A stretch of 9,430 bases of DNA. Origin: Lysobacteraceae bacterium (lineage in GTDB: Bacteria > Pseudomonadota > Gammaproteobacteria > Xanthomonadales > Xanthomonadaceae). The stretch spans positions 1 through 9,430 of the forward strand of contig JAIXTZ010000350.1 of NCBI GenBank assembly GCA_027483745.1. The letters run 5' to 3'. The position numbers were made by a program, and so were the translations under genes. Positions 5,851 to 9,430 of the stretch are shown here, piece after piece (position 1 is the stretch's first letter; each line of letters begins with the position of its first letter). The notes below the pieces were generated by a model that searched no databases, had not been told where the DNA came from, and was given only the letters and a program-made list of their open reading frames with translations.

Positions 5851-6810
5851 ATGCGTCCTTCCTTCCAACCGCTCGTCCCCGTCATCCTCGCCGCCCTGGG
5901 CCTGCCCGCTGCTTCAGCGGCGACGCCCCCCGCCGAGGATCGCGCCGCGATCCTCGCCATGCAGGGCGAGTACGCCGTCACCTTCTCGTTCGAGGAGACC
6001 GTTCCCCTCACCGCCGGCTACGAGGCGCGAGAGTCGAAGGACAGCGGCGCTCGCGAGGTGGTCATCCTCGTCGAGGATTCACCGTCGAAGATCGTGCTGC
6101 AGCACCTGCTGGTGGCGCCGAACGGCCACGTCACCAAGCATTGGCGGCAGGACTGGACCTTCGAGGCGCCGTCGCGCTTCGAGTTCGTCGCCGACCAGAC
6201 GTGGCGGATGCGCGCCCTCGCTGCGGAGGAAACCGCCGGGAAGTGGACGCAGTGCGTCTTCGAGGTGTCCGATGCCCCGCGTTACTGCGGTACCGGCGCG
6301 TGGAACCACAAGTACGGCAACGCCACCTGGACCTCGGATCGCAGTTGGCGCCCACTGCCGCGCCGCGAGTACACCACGCGCGAGGACTACAACGCCTTGA
6401 ACGTCGAGAACCGCCACACCATCACCCCGTTCGGTTGGACGCACGAGCAGGACAACACCAAGACCGTGCGCGAGGGGGAGGCCACGGTGCGGACGTTGAC
6501 CCGCGAGTTCGGTTTCAACGACTACCGCCGCACGACCGAAACGGATTTCGGCCCGGCCTACCGCTACTGGCAGGCCACCGCACCGTTCTGGGCCGAGGTG
6601 CGCGCGCGCTGGCAGGCCGCACTGGACACCGGCGGCCTGGTCATCGACACGGAGGTCGACGGGATGCCGGTGATCGTCGGCCTGTTCAACCTCGCCTCAA
6701 GGGCCGAAAGCGGCGACGCGGTCGAGGCCTCCGCCATCGACCGCGTCTTCGAACGCCATATCGAGCCGCTGCCGGCTGCGGCTGCGGCCACGGCCACGGC
6801 CTCGCGCTGA
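5851..6810 (+). CDS. Exported DUF6607-like protein of the heme operon, function unknown
   Basis: A 319-residue protein with a Sec signal peptide (residues 1-23, cleavage near ASA-AT), so periplasmic or outer-membrane associated. I recognise it, without a search, as resembling the uncharacterised DUF6607 family. The telling stretches are MQGEYAVTFSFEETVPL (37-53), WNHKYGNATW (151-160), PLPRREYTTREDYNAL (168-183) and NRHTITPFGWTHEQDN (187-202). It is rich in Trp, Tyr and His. Cysteines at 135 and 146 could form a disulfide in the periplasm. No enzyme motif is evident. The tail (308-319) is Ala/Thr low complexity. The ATG at 5851 is preceded by GGAG (5841-5844) at six bases; the TTG at 5839 is rejected. 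It begins 42 bases after the receptor stop with no terminator between, so it should share the Fur promoter. A periplasmic heme-handling or receptor-accessory role is inferred from context only. Confidence 0.85.
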   Translation: MRPSFQPLVPVILAALGLPAASAATPPAEDRAAILAMQGEYAVTFSFEETVPLTAGYEARESKDSGAREVVILVEDSPSKIVLQHLLVAPNGHVTKHWRQDWTFEAPSRFEFVADQTWRMRALAAEETAGKWTQCVFEVSDAPRYCGTGAWNHKYGNATWTSDRSWRPLPRREYTTREDYNALNVENRHTITPFGWTHEQDNTKTVREGEATVRTLTREFGFNDYRRTTETDFGPAYRYWQATAPFWAEVRARWQAALDTGGLVIDTEVDGMPVIVGLFNLASRAESGDAVEASAIDRVFERHIEPLPAAAAATATASR

Positions 6811-6811
6811 C

Positions 6812-7870
6812 TCAGAGCATCGTCGACGCGCCGCCGGCCGGAGGTGCCGGCGGCGCTGGCGGTGCCGGAGGCGCTGGCGGTGCCGGGGGCGCTGGCGGCA
6901 AAGGCGGCAGGAAGTCCAGCGGGCGTCCCTCCGGCACCGTGATCTCGACGTCCTGCGCGGTGCGGTTGCGCACGATGCGGAGCTTGAGCTTGTCGCCCGC
7001 CTCCTTCGCGCCCAGGGCACGCATCACGTCGCGCGGCGACCCGACCGCGCGGCCTTCCACGGCGGTGATGACGTCGCCGGACTTCAGGCCGGGCAGGGCG
7101 CCGCTGGCGCGGATCAGCAGCGCGCCTTGATCGGTGCCGAAGTAGCGGCCGAGGTCCCCGTCGATGCTGCTCAGGTTCAGGCCGCGGAACCGGAAGGCGC
7201 GCGACATGGTTTCGCGGTCGCAGTCCCCTTCGCCGTTCACGCAGGTGAGCACGCGGATATCGGCGGGGACACCGCGTCGATCGTACCTGCCCTCGTCATC
7301 GCCGATGCGCTCGCGGGCCATGTGCACGCCTCGATGGTCGCCACCTCGGCCGTCGCTCCATTGGATGGTTCCGCGGCCAGGCAGTTCGTCGGCCACGACC
7401 GCCGCGGCCGCCGAGCGACCGTCGCGCAGGTAGCCGACGTTGATCGCTTGGCCTTTCTGGATGCCACGCAGCGCGGCCACGAGGTCTTGGGGCGCGATCA
7501 CGGTCTTGCCGTGGGCACTGCGGATGACGTCGCCGGCCTTGAGCCCGGCATTGTCTGCGGGGCCGCCGGGCGTCACCGCGGCGATGCGCGTGCCGCCGTC
7601 GACGGCCTCGCCGAGCACCACGCCCAGGCCGATGCGCGGTTCGCCGATGCGGTTGATGACGATGCGCGGTGTCGGCGCGCCCATTTCGCGGGCGAGTTCG
7701 GCCATGCGCTTGCCGAGTTCCGACATTTCCTCCTGCAAGCGGGCCATCTCGGCACGCTTCGCAGCGAGATCAGCAGGGGAGGGCGGCGTACTGGGCTGCG
7801 CCGCGCTGACGCCGGCCAGCGCGAGCGCCAAGGCGGCCGCAAGGGCGTGCTTCAGTTTTGGGGTGTGCAT
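6812..7870 (-). CDS. Secreted protein with two PDZ domains and a Pro/Ala repeat tail
   Basis: A 352-residue exported protein. Signal peptide residues 1-24 (KLKH, Ala/Leu core, cleavage near SAA-QP). A charged helix at 33-63, likely a coiled coil, is followed by PDZ1 at about 78-160 (GGTRIAAVTPGGPADNAGLK, GDVIRSAHG) and PDZ2 at about 229-313 (GALLIRASGALPGLKSGDVI). A linker holds a close Cys pair (C210, C217), probably oxidised. The C-terminus (322-345) is a run of PPA repeats. No protease domain is present, so this is not a DegP/DegS enzyme although the PDZ folds are of that type. ATG at 7870 has AGGAG six bases upstream. It is 27 bases after the anti-sigma-like gene and probably co-transcribed with the ECF sigma factor, suggesting that it senses or scaffolds periplasmic or surface polypeptides for that regulatory module. 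The substrate is unknown. Confidence 0.88.
   Translation of the reverse strand: MHTPKLKHALAAALALALAGVSAAQPSTPPSPADLAAKRAEMARLQEEMSELGKRMAELAREMGAPTPRIVINRIGEPRIGLGVVLGEAVDGGTRIAAVTPGGPADNAGLKAGDVIRSAHGKTVIAPQDLVAALRGIQKGQAINVGYLRDGRSAAAAVVADELPGRGTIQWSDGRGGDHRGVHMARERIGDDEGRYDRRGVPADIRVLTCVNGEGDCDRETMSRAFRFRGLNLSSIDGDLGRYFGTDQGALLIRASGALPGLKSGDVITAVEGRAVGSPRDVMRALGAKEAGDKLKLRIVRNRTAQDVEITVPEGRPLDFLPPLPPAPPAPPAPPAPPAPPAPPAGGASTML
6843..6896. repeat. Three tandem 18-bp coding repeats
   Basis: Three 18-base units (6843-6860, 6861-6878, 6879-6896) differ only at the ninth or tenth base (ggtgccggCggcgctggc, with A or G at the variable position). Read on the minus strand they encode the PPA repeats in the tail of the two-PDZ protein. 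As a multiple of three bases, copy-number change would lengthen or shorten the tail without a frameshift. Confidence 0.85.
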
Positions 7871-7897
7871 TCGATGCTCCTGGGGGTTCGTTCGAGG

Positions 7898-8494
7898 TCA
7901 GTGCAAAGCGACCAGGGTGGTTTCATAGGGCTGGCCCGCGGAAGCCAGCAGTCGTCGCGACGATTGCAGTTCGGCGTAGCGCGACAGGATGTCGACGCGC
8001 TGCTGCCAGAGGTCTTGGGCGTCGCGCGAGCCGCGCGGCGCGGTGGAAAGGGCGGCGTCGATGTCGGCCAGCTCGTCCTCGAAGGCGAGCCCGAGCACCA
8101 GTGCGTCGGCCGGCTGGAGTGGATCGTCGTTGACGGCCGCAATCAGCCGTTCCAGCCGCGCGGATTCCTGCATCAGGGTGGGCAAGTCGATGGGCGCGAG
8201 CAGGCCCTCGCTCGCGGTTCTGCTTGCCATGGACTCCGCAGCGGAGCCGTCGGCGGGGCCCTCGCCGGGCACCGGCAACAGCAGGGCCAGCGCGAGTGCG
8301 GCCGCGGTGGCGAAGGCGTAAGGCCAGCGGGCCCCCTTCGCGCCGCGCGGCGGGTCGAGGCGGGCGGCTGCGGCGATGGCCGGCCAGGCGCTGCGCGGCG
8401 GGGCGTCCAAGGGCAGGGCGTTCAGTGCCGCGGCGATCGGTATGCCGCCGGGTGCGGGGCGGTCATGGGGAGTCGGGTGGCCCACGTCAGGCAT
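7898..8494 (-). CDS. Anti-sigma-factor-like single-pass membrane protein
   Basis: A 198-residue protein that I do not assign to a named family. One membrane helix is clear at about residues 58-75 (PYAFATAAALALALLLPV), preceded by Arg/Lys, so about 57 residues face the cytoplasm and about 120 the periplasm. The cytoplasmic part (ALNALPLDAPPRSAWPAI) resembles the N-terminal part of proteins encoded behind ECF sigma genes in xanthomonads. The zinc-binding HxxxCxxC motif of many anti-sigma factors is absent, and the protein has no cysteine. The periplasmic part is predicted helical (LERLIAAVNDD, LEDELADIDAAL-like stretches, DLWQQRVDILSRYAEL). The start codon overlaps the sigma-factor stop by eight bases (ATGCCTGA), the usual translational coupling of sigma/anti-sigma pairs. 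The anti-sigma role rests on this position and topology. Confidence 0.75.
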   Translation of the reverse strand: MPDVGHPTPHDRPAPGGIPIAAALNALPLDAPPRSAWPAIAAAARLDPPRGAKGARWPYAFATAAALALALLLPVPGEGPADGSAAESMASRTASEGLLAPIDLPTLMQESARLERLIAAVNDDPLQPADALVLGLAFEDELADIDAALSTAPRGSRDAQDLWQQRVDILSRYAELQSSRRLLASAGQPYETTLVALH

Positions 8495-9062
8495 GGGAAG
8501 CCTCCGTCAGTTGCAGCAGGGCGCGCAGCTTTCGCGTGCCGCGTGCCAGTTGGGATTTGGAGAACGAAACGCTCTGCCCGAGCAGCGCCGCGATTTCCTC
8601 GTGGGTGTAGCCCTCGGCGTGGTAGAGCCACAGCACGCTGCGGGTCTTTTCCGGAAGTCGACCGAGCGCGTCGGCCAGAGCGGCGGCGTCGGCCGCTTGC
8701 GGTGGCAGCAGCCCGTCGTGTTCGAGGAGGTCCGGTTCGAAGGCTTCGGCCTCGGCCGGCTCGTCGCGGCCGCGGCCGCGCAGCCGCATGAGGCATTCGT
8801 TGACGGCGATCTGGCGCAGCCAGCCCCAGAACGGCGAGTCGCCGCGGAAGCCGGGCAGCTTGTCGAACACCTTCAAGAAGGTGTCCTGCAGCACGTCCAT
8901 CGCGGCGTCCGGGCAGCCCAGCATGCGCAGGGCCAGCGAGTACACCGGTCGTTCGAACCAGCGGTAGATCTGCTCGCAAGCCGCCGCATCGCGGCCGCGC
9001 ACCCTCGCGAGGAGGGCGTCGGGAACATCGATGGCGAAGGCGGAGGTCCGGGTCACTTCCAC
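8487..9062 (-). CDS. ECF-type sigma-70 family RNA polymerase sigma factor
   Basis: A 191-residue sigma factor with only regions 2 and 4, as in extracytoplasmic-function sigmas. Region 2 spans about 33-98 (YSLALRMLGCPDAAMDVLQD, TFLKVFDKLPGFRGDSPFWG, WLRQIAVNECLMRLR), including the DVLQDTFLKVF and FWGWLRQIAVNE hallmarks. An acidic linker (100-115) leads to region 4 at about 130-182 (LGRLPEKTRSVLWLYHAEGY, then the helix-turn-helix HEEIAALLGQSVSFSKSQLARG). It redirects RNA polymerase to a regulon not visible here. The start is uncertain: the longest form begins with GTG at 9062, another GTG is two codons on (9056), and neither has a convincing Shine-Dalgarno. Region 2 begins soon after, so the true start must be close. 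It is the first gene of the operon with the anti-sigma-like and PDZ genes, and is divergent from the SPFH gene. Confidence 0.92.
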   Translation of the reverse strand: MEVTRTSAFAIDVPDALLARVRGRDAAACEQIYRWFERPVYSLALRMLGCPDAAMDVLQDTFLKVFDKLPGFRGDSPFWGWLRQIAVNECLMRLRGRGRDEPAEAEAFEPDLLEHDGLLPPQAADAAALADALGRLPEKTRSVLWLYHAEGYTHEEIAALLGQSVSFSKSQLARGTRKLRALLQLTEASHA

Positions 9063-9103
9063 GAGGATGCGGGAGTGGCGGAAAAGGTTGCAGCCCCATC
9101 GTG

Positions 9104-9126
9104 ACGCCGCGCGGCGTGCCTATACT
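9104..9126. promoter_or_regulatory. Palindrome and -10-like box in the divergent promoter region
   Basis: The 99-base gap between the sigma gene and the SPFH gene holds a perfect 14-bp palindrome, ACGCCGC/GCGGCGT (9104-9117), followed three bases later by TATACT (9121-9126). TATACT is a good -10 box for plus-strand transcription of the SPFH gene, 36 bases before its GTG. No clear -35 hexamer is at the proper distance, and the palindrome lies in the spacer. It could be an operator or activator site, or chance in GC-rich DNA. Confidence 0.45.
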
Positions 9127-9161
9127 CCCGGCCATTCCCGCCACATCGGAGGAGCGTCACC

Positions 9162-9430
9162 GTGGAGATCCTGATTGGTGTCATCGTCGTCGCCGGCATC
9201 CTGTTTCTCTTCAAGATGGTCCGCATCGTGCCGCAGGGCTTCGAGTGGACGGTGGAGCGCTTCGGCAAGTACACCCACACCATGGAGCCGGGCCTGCACT
9301 TCCTGTTTCCGGTGGTGCAGGGCGTGGGCCGCAAGATCAACATGATGGAGCAGGTGCTGGACATCCCCAGCCAGGACGTCATCACCAAGGACAACGCGGT
9401 GGTGAAGGTGGACGGCGTGGTGTTCTTCCA
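9162..9430 (+). CDS. qmcA: SPFH/Band-7 membrane protein, QmcA-type, partial (runs off the right edge)
   Basis: Only the first 89 codons plus two bases are present. An N-terminal membrane anchor (residues 1-22, [17 protein letters not shown]) is followed by the start of a Band-7/PHB domain. [40 protein letters not shown] and [19 protein letters not shown] align well by eye with E. coli QmcA (YbbK) and paraslipin-type stomatin homologues. These oligomeric scaffold proteins form membrane microdomains, often with an NfeD partner, and affect membrane-protein quality control. The GTG at 9162 is well supported: GGAGGAG at 9148-9154 with seven bases of spacing. The gene after it, often nfeD, is beyond the window. 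Confidence 0.9.
   Translation, partial: MEILIGVIVVAGILFLFKMVRIVPQGFEWTVERFGKYTHTMEPGLHFLFPVVQGVGRKINMMEQVLDIPSQDVITKDNAVVKVDGVVFF

Noticed and set aside
4498..5868. A 456-codon minus-strand frame opposite the TonB receptor
   Set aside because: Wholly antisense to a recognisable beta-barrel receptor; Arg/Gly/Ala-rich with no motif.
6843..6896. CRISPR-like or non-coding repeat
   Set aside because: Units are contiguous, 18 bases, without spacers, and encode a Pro/Ala tail in frame.
5703..7130. A 475-codon plus-strand frame overlapping the receptor end and the DUF6607-like gene
   Set aside because: Arg/His/Pro-rich composition, no domain, and it overlaps the well-supported frame with signal peptide and ribosome site; the Gly-Gly-Ala stretch in it is the antisense of the PPA repeats.
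7127..8791. A 554-codon open frame on the plus strand through the PDZ and anti-sigma-like genes
   Set aside because: It is antisense to genes with clear signal peptide, PDZ, TM and ECF features, and its translation is low-complexity Gly/Arg/Ala text without a domain, as expected of GC-rich shadow frames.
9068..9095. TGCAACC motif upstream of the sigma gene as an autoregulatory ECF -35 element
   Set aside because: A -10 element at normal spacing would put the transcription start at or beyond the GTG start codon, and I cannot assign the ECF group to know its consensus.

Overview
The window is GC-rich (roughly two-thirds G+C by eye), with tightly packed genes and no mobile elements, CRISPR arrays, rRNA or tRNA genes that I can see. 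Gene content and protein style point to a gammaproteobacterium of the Xanthomonadales/Lysobacteraceae (Xanthomonas, Lysobacter and Luteimonas relatives). The main reasons are the HemP - TonB receptor - DUF6607-like heme cluster, the ECF sigma / membrane protein / PDZ protein trio, and a riboswitch-controlled TMEM165/GDT1 manganese exporter. The genus is not determinable here.

Left block (1-2119, minus strand). A promoter at about 2119-2091 leads into a yybP-ykoY manganese riboswitch (2082-1965), then a UPF0016/GDT1 Mn2+ exporter (1884-1315). A 79-base gap carrying a strong G-quadruplex-type tract follows, and then a concentrative nucleoside transporter of the NupC type (from 1235, running off the left edge). 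The 305-base gap between the exporter and the next gene is filled mostly by the riboswitch leader.

Middle block (2190-6810, plus strand). A Kv-beta-like (AKR6-type) aldo/keto reductase is followed by a Fur-box promoter driving a three-gene heme/iron acquisition operon: hemP (3266-3466), a TonB-dependent heme/hemoglobin-type receptor (3577-5808) and an exported DUF6607-like protein (5851-6810). All three have a GGAG Shine-Dalgarno six bases before the ATG. The role of the last protein is unknown, and its place in a Fur-controlled heme operon is the best lead to undescribed biology here.

Right block (6812-9430). On the minus strand lies an apparent operon of an ECF sigma factor (9062-8487), an overlapping one-TM anti-sigma-like protein (8494-7898) and a secreted two-PDZ protein with a Pro/Ala repeat tail (7870-6812). 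It looks like an envelope-sensing regulatory module. It converges on the heme operon with one base between stop codons. Divergent from the sigma gene is the start of a QmcA-type SPFH/Band-7 membrane protein (9162 onward), cut by the right edge.

Overall the segment is chromosomal housekeeping and accessory metabolism around metal homeostasis (Mn efflux, heme/iron uptake) and envelope regulation. No complete novel defence or mobile system is visible. The more novel points are the DUF6607-like heme-operon protein, the heme receptor without histidines in its plug or FRAP-NPDL segment, and the PDZ-linked sigma module.
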